A program made the position numbers and the translations under genes. DNA of 64,000 nt, taken from the NCBI RefSeq assembly GCF_002994745.2, contig NC_037090.1, positions 20,634,001 to 20,698,000 on the forward strand, written 5' to 3'. The notes under the pieces were generated by a model. The model had not been told where the DNA came from. It saw only the letters and a list, made by a program, of their open reading frames with translations, and made no database searches. The DNA comes from Rosa chinensis. Taxonomy: Eukaryota; Streptophyta; Magnoliopsida; Rosales; Rosaceae. Shown here piece after piece: positions 1 through 11,563 of the stretch (its first letter is position 1; each line of letters starts with the position of its first letter).

Positions 1-358
1 TTTTTTTTTTGGTCTTTTTTTTTTTTTTTTGGTCATAATAAGATATATAAACTGTTCAGACATTAGTTGGTTTCAGCAATCGGTCATCAGTTAATTAATT
101 TTTGCAAAATGATGTAATCGCCGTACATTTATTAATCATATCGAATGGGCGAATTCAAGTATTGATTATACGTATGATATAAATAGTAATATTTCATGTC
201 AAACATTTTCTAAACGAATCACAATGCATGGCTGAACTCATTTTATCTATCTAGGAGGAATTAGTACAGTTATATAGAGCTAATTGAGTAGTTTGTTTGT
301 ATATATACTGTGTTTAACCACAACAGAAGAAGAATAAGAAAAAATAAGTGTCACGCTA

Positions 359-1396
359 TCATCTGCACAAAATAAATAACCAAAAAAGGAAAAACCCCAA
401 TACGCCAAAAGTGACACACAAAGTGTCTAATGTCCCTTCTGTCCTCTTCTTCTTCTCCTTCCTTTCCCTCTTCCTCTCCAAGTAGTCTCCGTATCTCCTC
501 CTTCCCTCCTCCCCTCTCCTCCCATTCCTCCCCTTTCTGCCCTCCAACCCCCTCTGCAAAATTACCAAACCGTCCTTCCCGTTCAAATGCATTCCGTCCA
601 TGTCCTCCACCTGCAGGCTCACCTCCCTCACCTGCAACTCTCCTCCCTCCGACCCAGCGCCGCACGTCACCACGATCCCGCACTGCACGAACTCCGACGC
701 CGTCCCTCTCTGGCCGGGAAGAATCGACGCGAACCGCGCGTGCACCTCACCGCTCAGCCAGTGCCGCTGCACCGAAACCGCCGTGTGGCTCGAGAGGTTC
801 ATAGCGCGCCGTCCCACGGGGTCGATCAGAATCCAGCTCAGCCTCAGTTCCTCCCCCAGATAGCGACACGTGTCGGCCTCCTGCCCCACCGGGTACTTCA
901 CCGGCGTCGGAACCACGTCCTTGGGGTCCAGCAGGTCAATCCGGAACGGCGAGCACGTGAACCATCCGCTCACAGTCTCCGTCTCCACCACCTTGCTGAA
1001 GATGAGCTTGTCACCGTGGTAGATATCGACGGCGGAGATTAGCTCAGTCGGACTGTCGTGATGATCGGCGGCAGCGGCTGCGGAGTCTAAGTTGGCGAGA
1101 AGCGGGAAGGAGTCGGAGAAGAAAGAGAAGGCGCCGTCGGGGAAGGTGGAGATGACTTGGCGGAGACGTGGCGTTGTGGTGGAGGGCCACGTGGAGTGGC
1201 AGATGTTGGCCCAGATGCGGTGGTCGGAGGCGAGGGAGTGGAGCTGGAAGGAGGTGCAGGCGGCGGAGGCGAGAGTGGGGCCGTCGAGGCGGGTGAGGAT
1301 GTGAGTTTGAATTATGTCGGGATGGACGGCGGAGATCGAAGCGGAGGAGTCTTCATCGACGGTGGTTGACGGAGGTTGGTGGGAGAAGCGAGCCAT
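359..1396 (-). CDS. F-box protein, At2g27310/At2g36090-like
   Basis: Single-exon gene of 345 residues. F-box proteins bind SKP1 and recruit targets to SCF ubiquitin ligases. The F-box lies at about residues 24-70, with ILTRLDGPTLASAA followed by an IWANICHSTWPS segment, a pattern I recognise from the Arabidopsis At2g27310/At2g36090 group. A plant-specific C-terminal half follows, with conserved SWILIDPVGRRAMNLSS near the middle. The extreme C-terminus is a lysine/arginine/glutamate-rich stretch followed by about 15 hydrophobic residues, a possible tail anchor. The ATG at 1396 is used because upstream in-frame codons offer only a TTG. The coding sequence is much more GC-rich than its surroundings. 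A TATA box and telo-box lie about 90 bp upstream. Open frames on the opposite strand are shadows. Substrate is unknown. Confidence 0.9.
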   Translation of the reverse strand: MARFSHQPPSTTVDEDSSASISAVHPDIIQTHILTRLDGPTLASAACTSFQLHSLASDHRIWANICHSTWPSTTTPRLRQVISTFPDGAFSFFSDSFPLLANLDSAAAAADHHDSPTELISAVDIYHGDKLIFSKVVETETVSGWFTCSPFRIDLLDPKDVVPTPVKYPVGQEADTCRYLGEELRLSWILIDPVGRRAMNLSSHTAVSVQRHWLSGEVHARFASILPGQRGTASEFVQCGIVVTCGAGSEGGELQVREVSLQVEDMDGMHLNGKDGLVILQRGLEGRKGRNGRRGEEGRRRYGDYLERKRERKEKKKRTEGTLDTLCVTFGVLGFFLFWLFILCR

Positions 1397-1480
1397 CGGA
1401 CGGTGAGACCAGGTTTGCAAATTAGTTGGGAGCAGAGGAAGGTACGAAGTCTAGTTTCAAGTGAGTCGAGGTTCGTATTC

Positions 1481-1494
1481 TAGGGTTTATATAG
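1481..1494 (-). promoter_or_regulatory. TATA box with adjoining telo-box of the F-box gene
   Basis: On the minus strand a CTATATAAA box at 1486-1494 runs directly into AAACCCTA (telo-box, 1481-1488), about 90 bp upstream of the F-box ATG. This spacing fits a transcription start near 1455. Telo-boxes are known from promoters of genes active in dividing cells; function here is inferred. Confidence 0.55.
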
Positions 1495-1976
1495 CGGTGT
1501 GGAAATGAGGGGAGCACTTAAAGTCAAGACACTAGCTAGGTTAAATTATTGACCTTCTAATTTCCAATTAATAACGAGATTGCCACTCACTTCTTCGACG
1601 TATTTCATGTTTGACTGCTCCGCCGTTGCCATTACTCATTTTGCACTGGTTTTGACTTGCAAGGTTGCACTGGAAATTGGTAGCAATTAAAAACCCAGAA
1701 AGCTAACGATCAGACCAGTGCCTATTGGCTAGAAACGTGTTTGTTAATTATCCCGTCATGTTAACAACTTTTCCTTTTCCTTGTAACCTTGTTCCCTCTT
1801 TTATGCTTTAGTTAATTACCGTACTAGGCTGGGCATAATTTCAAGGGTCCTTGACTAAAAGCACTAAAATTGGCCAAAATTATCACACTTACCCCAACAA
1901 CAAATTTTTATTCTCACTTATCCTATTAAAGCAAAATGACAGTTATGCCCTTCACTTAATTAATTAATTATATCTG

Positions 1977-2091
<115 letters not shown>

Positions 2092-2999
2092 CCTCTCCGA
2101 TCTGAACTCTCTCTCTCATCCCTCTCCGATCTGCTCAGTGTGTCTCCTCTTCGAGCGACGGTGACGAGGACAACGCCGACGAGGTCCGAACCCTAACGTC
2201 GACGACCTTGACCTCTTCGTCTTAATCCTCCGATCTCCGCCCCGCATTCAACGTCTAAGATGCTGACCTTCGCGCCTTCTACTCTGGATTTCTCTAGCTC
2301 CGGCGCCGACTTTAAGCTCCAGCGAGTCCGGTAACAATGACATTAGTGCGTCGGTAGGTTCCTTGGTTTAGGTCCGCCACCGATACGGGTAGCCTGATCT
2401 AGTTTGCTACTTTTCTTAGGTGAAATCCACTTTATGATTGTATTTTCTGGTGATCTGTTATTGTTAACTGTTCCTTGCTTGTTAGATTTGAGCAATTTGA
2501 GTCGAATTGCATGCAGCGGTGCTCTGTTATAAGGGTTAATGTGAATCATATTTCTGCGTATTAAAGTTTGGTTTTGCTTAGTTGTTATGATGCAGACAAA
2601 TTCATATGGGTGTCCAGATGCAAGCAATTCTGGCAGCTTTAGGTGGCAATTCCATTAATGCGTAGGTCCACCAGATAGATGGGCATCTAAATTGGGAGAG
2701 GAGGTTAATTGTGTTCATATGTCAGGAGAATAAGAACTTGTTTCCAAAGTTTGTTGAAATTTTAATATTTTCTGGTGCAGCTATACCTAGGTAGCTTGTC
2801 AGATCATGGTATACAACATGCCCATACTCCATTGGCCGATACAAGAAGAAAAGAAAGCATGATTGAAATGAGTAGTGAACTAATGATTTGTTATGTAGCT
2901 CAATGTTTATGCTTTAGTCTCTTTACATATATTTTTCTCATATTTTTCTCTTCCATCGGTGCCTGGAGGTTTATTGCCTCTCTATTGGGGCAATAGACG

Positions 3000-3480
3000 T
3001 CTATTGGAGGAAAATAGACGTTTTTAATTGGTGTAATCTCCTCTTCTTCTTCTTTTTTAATCAAAGATTTATATTTCTAAATTTAGAAAAATTAGTTCCC
3101 ATTCTAGCAACTGAAAGTTCTATTGGGGGGCCAATAGACATCTATTGGGGGGCAATAGACATTTTGAATTGATGTAATATTCTCATTTTTTTTCTTTAAT
3201 CAAAGTTTTATTTGTCTAAATCTAGAAAGATTAGTTCATATTCTGGCGACTGAAAGTCCTATTGGGGGTCAATAGACGTCTATTGGGGGGCAATACATGG
3301 CTGATAGTCGTCTATTGGGGGTTAATAGACGTCTATTGGGGGGCAATAGACCAAAAGTTCTATTGGGGGCCAATAAACGTCTATTGGGAGGCAATACATG
3401 GTTGATAGACATCTATTGGGGAGGAATAGATCTTTATTGATGGGCAATAGATGTCTATTGGGGTAATAAACATTTCCGGT
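3000..3480. repeat. Array of CAATAGACGTCTATTG-type palindromes
   Basis: The words CTATTGGGGGGCAATAG and CAATAGACGTCTATTG alternate through this stretch. The second is a perfect 16-nt palindrome at 3270-3285 with an ACGT core; near-perfect copies surround it. The same arrangement recurs in G2 (32260-32470) and in the inverted copy at the window end, so it belongs to the element family. Confidence 0.85.
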
Positions 3481-4199
3481 GAGGTTTTCTAAAAGATCCG
3501 ATGGGCGGCCGCCGGTGACCAGAATCCGGCGAAAGTTGGCCTGAATCCAACGGCCGGTGACGGTGACGGGCTCCGGCGAAGTCTCCTATGATTTCTCCCT
3601 CTCTCTCTCTCTCTAAGTAAATAAGGGGTGAGGGGTAAAATGGTATTAAAAAAAAAATAAAAACAAAAAAAAATCTTAATGGGGTATTAGGGAAGACTCT
3701 CTTAGAGTGTATTGGATAAGAGGGAATTAAAAATACACAAAGGGGTTAGTGGGAAAAAAAATCCCTAGAAATGGGGTAAATGAACAAAAACCCTAATTTC
3801 AATACTTGTTACTCCTTAAACTTTTACCTGAAAAACAGTTTGGTCCATCGCCTTTTAAATTAAACTGAATAGTCCTTATTCTTTCTAATTCTCACATAAC
3901 AAGTCCACAACAGGTCCAAAATGACTATTATACCCCTCACTTCCTTTTTTATAGGGTTAATTACATATAAGTGCATATTTGAATGTTTTTTCAGCCATAA
4001 GGCCACAAACTAGTTTTTTCCCTCATAAGGTCACTACATTAAAAAGGGTGTTATATTTTGGATATTAAAAACTAACATATTTACATAAATGCCACTAGAG
4101 TAAAAAGTCAACAATCATTCTCTTTCTCCTCTCCGACGAGGCATACGGTCAACTTCGGCTGGTCTCTGGCGAACTCCGATGGGTTTCCGGCCAACTTCC

Positions 4200-5760
4200 G
4201 GCGACCACAAAAGCTACTATCACTAGCACCAAAAGCTACTATAGCTAGCAACAAAACCTACTCTAATGAAATTTCCGGCGACCTCTTGCGAGGTCACAAA
4301 AGCTACTATCACTAGCAACAAAAGCTATTGTCACTAGCAATAAAATCTACTCTGATGAAATTTCTGGCAACCTCCGGCGAGGTCACAAAAGCTACTGTTA
4401 CCAACAACAAAAGCTACTGTCACCAGCAACAAAAGCTACTGTCATCAGCAACAAAAGCTACGCTCCCCAAAACCATAAGCTACTATCCCCACCAAAAAAA
4501 AGCTACTATCACTAACACCAAAAGCTACTCTCTCTCCAGTAATAAACGCTACTGTCAACAACACCAGAAAACTACTCTCACCATCATCAAAAGTTACTAT
4601 CAACAACGCCAACAGTAATAACCAAGCAAAACAAAAGCTACTCTAAGAGACTAAAAAAGTTATTCTCAAAGACTAATAAAGATATGGAAATGTAAAGAAT
4701 ACAACCAAAACAAAAATGCTACTGCAATTGAAAAATGAAAACATATTCAATGCTACAAAAAGTATGTAGAATTCAACAATGATATAACCATGTAAAAGCT
4801 ACTTCCATAGTTGTGGAAGTCTATTACAATAGTTGTATAAAACTGCTGTTAATGTTGTAATAGTCATTTTTCAAATGACCACCATTGATATTTCTTGTTG
4901 TCAAGCTCTACCACATTAGCTAACCATAGACATTATTTTGCCACCTTCAGCATCAGACTTCATTTCAACATTTCTTGGTTGGCTAAATGATCTCTTGGTC
5001 AATGGAGGCTTCAGTACTCAAATTCACATGATTTTCGGAATCTACTACTGCAAACGCAAAGGAAAGAATTCTGCAAGAAGATACAACAAAATATTAGTAT
5101 TTGAAATGCAGACTGAAAACAGCAGTGTGCCACCACACTACAAAGTGGCACTCTTTATCAACCATATAATCAAAAACAAGCAATCTAAAATTCTACTAAC
5201 ATAGATACAGAAAGCTACTATGACACATGTACAAAATTACTGAACCAGTAATAACAAGCTACTGACATAGATATTGATTGCACAAAACCAACTGATTATC
5301 CATGTTGATAGTGTAATACAAATCCCAAACAAGAAATGCTAGAGATATGAAATCATAACAAACAAAAAAATTAAATTTCATTTCGAATCATGCTTTTTTA
5401 ATTTGATAAGCTACTAACAAAAGAGCACTTGAAATCAATCAAAATGAAAACAAAAAAGTTACTAACACAAGATTGAAAAGATACTAACATAGAGATAGAA
5501 AGCTACTATCACTGTGTTAAAAAGCCACTAAAACAGTTATAGAAAGCTAATGACTTGAAATCAATAAAAATGAAAACAAAAAAGTTATTGACATCAGATT
5601 GAAAAGATACTAACATAGAAATAGAAAGTTACTATCACTGTATTGAAAAGTCACTAGTTATAGAAAGCTATTGACTTGAAATCAATTAAAATGAAAACAG
5701 AAGCTACTGACAATATCTTAAAAAGAGACTAACATAGACATAGAAACACTGCAGAATATA
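4200..5760. repeat. Dispersed AAAGCTACT motif array in F1
   Basis: Dozens of AAAGCTACT/AAAAGCTACTG words at irregular spacings of roughly 15-60 bp, separated by CA- and AAT-rich filler. Short open frames across it are low-complexity and not credible genes. F2 has the same array at about 22150-23680. Confidence 0.8.
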
Positions 5761-5957
5761 GTATAGAAGAATCGCCTTCAAAGACAATAATCAAGCAGAT
5801 GAATGGATTGGAGTAGAGTGTCACACCCATTTGTTGCAACATTTTTGGACCATATATTATCTAGATTTCAATAACAAAAATTAAAGGAGAGCTGTCCTTA
5901 GAGAAAAGAAAAGAAAAGGAAAACGTAATAAGAAGAAGACATGTTTAGATCACCTTC

Positions 5958-6290
5958 ACGCTGCTTCCGCTCTAATCTCGCCTTTTCTTGTTGCATCTTC
6001 AGTAGATCACTTCTATTACCCTGCATATGAGGAAACAATATTCAGCGAATCAATGGTATAAGAGCAAACAGTATCCTAAGCAGTTAATCAAAAATGTTGC
6101 AAACCAATGCATCCAACAGAACTTGCATGATCTTTTATCAAAAGAGAAGGTTACTTGATCAAGTAGACTTTTCTATTGAGCTTTCAAAATAGTACCCGTA
6201 AAGTACTCTTCAGCATTGCAGCACGGACAACCTTTTTTGGTGATAGTGGAACATTAAAAATAGGAGTGCTCCATTCTAGACAAAATTGAC
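5958..6290 (-). pseudogene. Captured exon fragments, possibly from a GTE-type bromodomain gene
   Basis: Two minus-strand stretches resemble exons. About 6215-6290 reads VPLSPKKVVRAAMLKS. About 5958-6020 reads LLKMQQEKARLERKQRE between a CATATGCAG acceptor and a GTGATC donor. The order and the charged helical style recall the C-terminal region of plant GTE bromodomain proteins. This match is from memory and uncertain. Neither piece has an intact frame of useful length, and both lie inside F1. Confidence 0.35.
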
Positions 6291-6652
6291 GACAATGAAT
6301 TAATAATATGTAAAATGCCAAGTTGAAGGGTTAAAGGAAACAAGACTCAATCCAGGCATTGCTAAGGAAACTGACCTTCTCCAAAAGCAACATCTGTGAC
6401 TGGGGTTGTAAGCTTAGATCTGGGACATATGGTTTCCTCATCCAACGCCAACGCCAACCAAACCAAAACCCAATCATATCAGACATTTAGAGTTACTCCA
6501 ACTCAACAAAATAATGCAAATATATAATGTGATCTTCGAGACCAGCTTGAAATACCTCAACCACATAACCTAATCTACTCTAAGTTCAATTGTCCAAAAT
6601 ACAATGAAACCTTTCCATCACTAATTGCTATAATTGAAACTCCAAAGTTTAC

Positions 6653-6993
6653 CGGAGGAGTGATCCGATACTCTGCCTCAATAGAAACTTGAATGCCCAA
6701 TCCCGCTGCAATTTTGGCAACACAAATTTTACAAAATTTACAAATTAGAAACCCTAAATCAACGCTAATTTCAATCAATTTAGAATAAACAAAAGAAGAT
6801 TCAACTTACAGGAAAGGGACGGTGACGTCCACCGCCGTGAGACGGAGGAGCGACCAACATTTGATCGTGTTGACTTGGAGTACAATGACGACAACGGCTG
6901 CAAAGGTCCGTACATCGGCTGTGATGATGAGGACAGGTGGTAGGGCGAGATCTTTGCGCCATAGGATGAGGTTTTCCAGTAGTCGTAATCCAT
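6653..6993 (-). pseudogene. Captured 5' end of a host gene, two exons with intact splice sites
   Basis: Exon A (6810-6993) starts with ATG and encodes MDYDYWKTSSYGAKISPYH, then a serine/proline-rich stretch. It ends at a GTAAGT donor. After an intron of about 100 bp with a TTGCAG acceptor, exon B (6653-6705) encodes GLGIQVSIEAEYRITPP and ends at a GTAAAC donor. The phases agree (184 nt, then two bases completing a serine codon), so both exons read in one frame. I recall plant proteins with MDYDY starts and a similar G(I/L)GI.V...EYRITPP segment but cannot name the family. The fragment lies between the F1 ends, as expected for Pack-MULE capture. Confidence 0.6.
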
Positions 6994-7396
6994 TACTCGG
7001 AAATCGAAGATGAAATCACTAAGACGAAGGATAGGGTTTTCGATTTCGCCGCGAACAGGCTTTGCTTGCCATCGCCGGGGCCTTGCCACGGCCACTGGAG
7101 GATAAGAGGAGAGGTCGGGCTCAGGCTCCGGTTTCAGCGCGAGTCACCAAGGCATCGGCTCCTGAATCGCCGACGAGAGAGAAAGAGAGAAGACAAAGAG
7201 AGATCTGTAAGACTGTAATGATGCAATTGGTTTTGTCAGTTGAAAGGGTAAAATTGTCAGAGACGAAATAATTTGAACATCTAAGTGGCCTTGTGTGTAC
7301 AAAAAAGGTTAGGTGGCCTTATAGTTAATTAAAGTTTTAAAATGACACTTATGAGTAATTTTCTATTTTTTATATTATTTTTCTTTTCTTTTTTTA

Positions 7397-7399
<3 letters not shown>

Positions 7400-7483
<84 letters not shown>
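7400..7483. repeat. (CT)n microsatellite, about 42 units
   Basis: Pure CT run in element E just right of F1. Open frames of RE/ER or SL residues across it are artefacts. Confidence 0.95.
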
Positions 7484-7485
<2 letters not shown>

Positions 7486-8041
7486 AGCTGCTCCTGAAGT
7501 TGGCTCCACCCCAACCTCCCCAACTCGACTGGCAACCCAGGATTGAAGATCGGGAAAGAAAAAAAAAGGGTCTATGTAGGAAAGTGCGGCTTCCGGCCGC
7601 CACTCAAAACACCACCACCACCACCAAATGAAAGACAGGTCGATGGTGGCTTAAGCCCAAGTAGGATAGATGCATGGCATAGATCCCAGCCTCCACAAGC
7701 TCACCTCAAATCTTCGACGCCTCTGATCTCCTATTTTCTTCGACTTCAGGTCATCGCCTTGCCACTGCCACCATCACTCGACCCAGCAAACATCAGCCAT
7801 CCTACCTTTGAAGTCTCACTAGCCACCGATGCTAGACGATGCCGCACGCGCTTCCATTGACGGTAGAATCCTTTCGTCTCATGTTCTTGAATTCTGGACT
7901 TAGAGGAAACAATGAGATTCTGTTGGAAAAGGGGAAGCTATGGTTGTGTTCTCTGTTGAGCTCCGATCCAAGGCCGAGAGTGGCTCTGGCAAGAGAGAAA
8001 GTTGAGAGAGTTTTAGGGATTTTGTTTTCAGGAAGGGGGGG

Positions 8042-8044
<3 letters not shown>

Positions 8045-8075
<31 letters not shown>
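8045..8075. repeat. (GA)n microsatellite
   Basis: Pure GA run of about 15 units near the right inverted repeat of element E. Confidence 0.9.
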
Positions 8076-8079
<4 letters not shown>

Positions 8080-8289
8080 AAAAAAGGGGAGAAAAATTAT
8101 TTTAAAAAAGAGAAAAAAAATAAAAATAAAAATAAAAAGAGGAAGTAAGGGGTATAATAGTCACTTTAGGTCATTTTTGATCTATTGTGTGAGAATTAGA
8201 GAGAATAAGGACTAAATTGTTTAATTTAAAAGGTGAGGGACTGAACTGTTTTCTAGAGCAAAGTACATGGAGTAACAAGTATTTAATCC

Positions 8290-11016
8290 TTCATATAATT
8301 TCAACTTCATGTACAGCTTCTTAAAAAAAAAACACACATGATAAATGCTGAATTATCAAAAAGAAGATTCTCAAGTAAGATGTCACGAGTATGAAAACTA
8401 TGTGCAAATTTGTGTATGATGTGCCCTACTCTCAAGTATAGGAGGTCAAGTTTTAGTAAAAGGAAAGTGAGAGTATCGTACCCAAGGGATTGAGTAACTC
8501 TACCCTAACTAGATCACCATGAAAAGAAACCTAGAAAAACACATGTGAGTCTATCTTTTTACAAATTAATAGTCTCGGCCCTTTGGAAGCCAAAATTATC
8601 AATAATAATATTTACAATGGTAAAATTGTGAATCGGATTGGTTGATTTTAATTATTTATAAAGTAAACTAAGTTGCACAAAAATAAACTAAGCTAATAAA
8701 TTGATCAATGAGATAAATAGGTTGTAAGGCATCACACCTAACCTCCTTTGTGCCAAATCTAAGTAACCAAATTTAACATGCTCATGCCAAGATGGAATCC
8801 CCCTCGGTTCTCTTGATTATCGTGTAACCAAGAAACAATTATACTAGAGAATGTATTTAAGCTACACCTTGATTATCGGACATAACTCGCCTACAAACTT
8901 TTTAGTTTCTACTTATTCCTTGAGTATCGGACACAAGTAGACCTACGTAAATGCAAGCTAAGATCCCTTGATTATCAGACACCTAAGCCACATCCACATG
9001 ATAAGCCTAATTGTAAGGACCCAAGCAACCTTATTTGATTATCACAAGATTACCATTTCTACATTTGCAACATGCTAATTAGTTTACTAAGTTTGTCAGC
9101 CTAGCATACTTCCATGAAATTGTCAACACATACCAACCTTAGGTGACAAATCTAAGATGCATAAATGATGAACAATTAAACTAGCAAAGTAGAAATTCAT
9201 GGCATGATCTATATTAAATTTAACTAAATAATTTGTACACAAATTTGGCTAGGGCTAAACCCTAGACCCAAATTTATTCTACTCACAACTCATGGAAATA
9301 TACATAAAAGCCTTAAAAGAGTAATACATCATAAAAACAAAGAGAAGATGATGAGAAGTATTTCAATACCAAACCGAGATGAATCAATCCCCCCATAAGC
9401 TTTCTATATGCAAACTAAGAAGATGTGATGCTTCAAAGTATAGTATTTTCGGTTTCCTCAAACCCAAAACACTATACAAATCTACAAACACAAAGAGAAG
9501 ATGAAGAACAAAGCTTTATGAATCTATCCACAAGTGTGATTGATCAAAAGGTATAGAATCTCCGGTTTTGATTGTCAACCAAAGATGCTATACCTCTCTC
9601 TCTACACAAAAGCTAAACAAAATTACCTAAACTACCTAAAAGATGAAGAACTAAGAAGAATGGAGAGGAAGAAGATGAAATGGATGAAGGAAAACATCAA
9701 AAACGTCCAAAGTGAGGGGAGGGCTATATAAAGCCAAAAGTGATTAATGGAGGGTGGAGATCAAAAGAAATGAAGGGATAGATGTGGTTAACAAATGTGT
9801 AAGCACAAAATATGAATCTAGTCTTTAACTCCACATGGAAATGACCTAGAAAGCCCATAGATATTTTGGTGAAGGGGAAAAAATAAGGGTAGAAGGGTCA
9901 TTGTGTAAGGGAACAAGGTAATAAATGGGAGACAAATGTGTAAGGTGTAAAAACAGGACTACTTGTCAACTTTTAAATTTTGAATTTCAAAATAACTATG
10001 ACCTAAAGTTTTTCCACCTAAAGTCTCTAACCCTAGGAAGCTCTTCCTTGTCCTCCACACATGTTCTCGGCTGGCCAACTTGGCCAACAATGTCGGGAAT
10101 TTGGCGTTGACCACCATTGACTTCTTTTTCGTTCGTTTGCGCACTTTATTTCTTCACTTAGATCTCCGCCAAGACTACTGAATTGGCCTTTGACTTATTC
10201 ATATAAAATGTTTCTCCATGAGTGTAGATTATCCTGGTAAAATTTCAAAACTTAGTTCACCATGGTTTGGGAGAAAATGCTGCCGGAATCCCTACAGGTC
10301 CGGTTTTACAGTTTTCATCTTTTAGTCTGAAACTTGGAGCAATCATATGAAAGCCTTCCACTCCGAACTAGCTCTTGAACTCTTCATATGAAATGATTCT
10401 TAGGATGTCTAGAATGTATCTGAAAATTTTCAACTCATTTGGAGTTCATTTGGTCAGTCTTCCACTTCTCCTTCCTTACTTAGCTCGGATTCTCCTAGAC
10501 GGAGAAGGAAAATGTGATAAGATTCACTTTTTAGTGCATTTCCAAGTTTCTTCATCATTTCCTAGCATGGTAAGGAAAACATAATAAGTATGTATAAATA
10601 AACACAAATGTTAAGCAAAAGTGCAAGATTAGGAGAATAATTACTAGGTAATTATGGTCCTAACAGGATGACACACACACTACCTTTGTTAATTCTGAGT
10701 TAGTTGTTAAAAACCATCTTGAAGCAAAACACGGTAAATGTTTTATTTCTTAATAGTTAACACCGGCTCCTGCGAAGTTTCAAGCATTTCTTACAAATAT
10801 CTTAGTTTGAAACTAATTCTGCTACAAACATATTTTTGTACGAGATCGAACATCGATATCAAAGATTTTTTTCTTATTATTATAAATAACAAATAAGTAA
10901 AGAATTAGAAGATATTAGATTCTTTTTAGAAATCAATAACAAAGATTATTTACTCTCACATTCGAAATTATAGTCTAATGCTTCATTTTGAGTTTTTATT
11001 TTCAAAAACAAAATTA
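8290..11016. other. Non-coding, repeat-like stretch
   Basis: No credible gene. At about 8800-9060 a word close to TTGATTATCGGACA recurs four or five times at roughly 60-70 bp spacing. The sequence near 8470 (GAGAGTATCGTACCC) has the look of a non-coding LTR element, but I found no paired ends. From about 10660 the stretch is plain AT-rich DNA. Confidence 0.5.
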
Positions 11017-11239
11017 TGTTTTAGGGAATTAGAAATTGAGAGAGAATGATTTGTACTTTCATTGATAATATGGACCTCTTTATATAGAGGATTACAAGTA
11101 GAGAATCTGAGTCTTATAAGGAAACTAAATCGTACAATGATTGAAATATCTCAATAGATATCCGAAACACTAATCCTATTACAACTCTAAGAAGTAATTA
11201 GAATTTGGGCCAAACACACAAATTAGGTGTCCTTAAACA
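11017..11239 (-). mobile_element. Solo LTR of the copia family seen at 25.5 kb
   Basis: About 223 bp beginning TGTTTTAG and ending CCTTAAACA, matching the LTR at 25498-25733 throughout: CATTGATAATA, CTTTATATAGAGGATTACAAG, CCTATTACAACT and TTTGGGCCA occur in the same order. Flanking pentamers are AATTA and AATGA, a slightly decayed target duplication. No internal retroelement sequence is attached. Confidence 0.7.
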
Positions 11240-11524
11240 AATGATTCATTTTTATTGAAGTTATTCAATTATATAATGGACCAAAAAATATATGCGAATC
11301 AGATCATTGAATTAGAGATTGATTAAGTTTTTGATAATCTTTCTGATTTTCTCCGTATATTGATCTTCTTTATTGTTTGATTTAGTTAATTCGACCCATT
11401 TAAAATCCAAGCACGATTGCATAGTGAATTTGCAATGGCTGGGCAATCCAAAAATCAATCACTTATTCCTATATTCAATATGTGTTCAAGTCTGATATTT
11501 CCTTATTAAAGGATGTTAGAGCTC

Positions 11525-11563
<39 letters not shown>

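Larger units (their letters stand above)
3954..7365. mobile_element. Pack-MULE-like element F1 nested in E
   Basis: A 3412-bp element. The inverted ends share AATTAC, TATAAGTG and ATAAGGCCAC; the 9-bp word TTTTTTATA flanks both sides (3945-3953, 7366-7374). That flank is low-complexity, but it places the two ends at equal offsets from the shared AATTAC. The left half is an AAAGCTACT-rich array. The right half carries minus-strand gene fragments with splice sites. A second copy, F2, lies at 14741-25147. Confidence 0.7.
3803..8289. mobile_element. MULE-like element E (host of F1)
   Basis: About 150 bp at 3803-3945 are repeated in inverted orientation at 8130-8289. Shared words include TACTTGTTACTCC at the tips, CCTTTTAAATTAAAC, TAGTCCTTATTCT, CTAATTCTCACA and GACTATTATACCCCT. 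The right tip (inverted: GGATTAAATACT then GTTACTCC) resembles the ends of the autonomous MULE at 54127-59804. The left tip seems to lack about a dozen bases. No transposase gene is visible. Element F1 is inserted at 3954-7365; what remains of E (7375-8130) holds a CT run, GC-rich non-coding sequence and a GA run. Confidence 0.65.

Noticed and set aside
351..1369. Several plus-strand open frames of 70-151 residues across the first gene
   Set aside because: They are shadows of the GC-rich F-box coding sequence on the minus strand; no domain, no start context.
4328..4618. 96-residue open frame rich in SYCHQQQKL-like repeats
   Set aside because: It is the AAAGCTACT word array read in one frame; low complexity and not preserved in F2.
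7329..7603. Open frames of (RE)n or (ER)n
   Set aside because: Translations of the CT/GA microsatellite; the same applies at 31637-31993 and 63347-63577.
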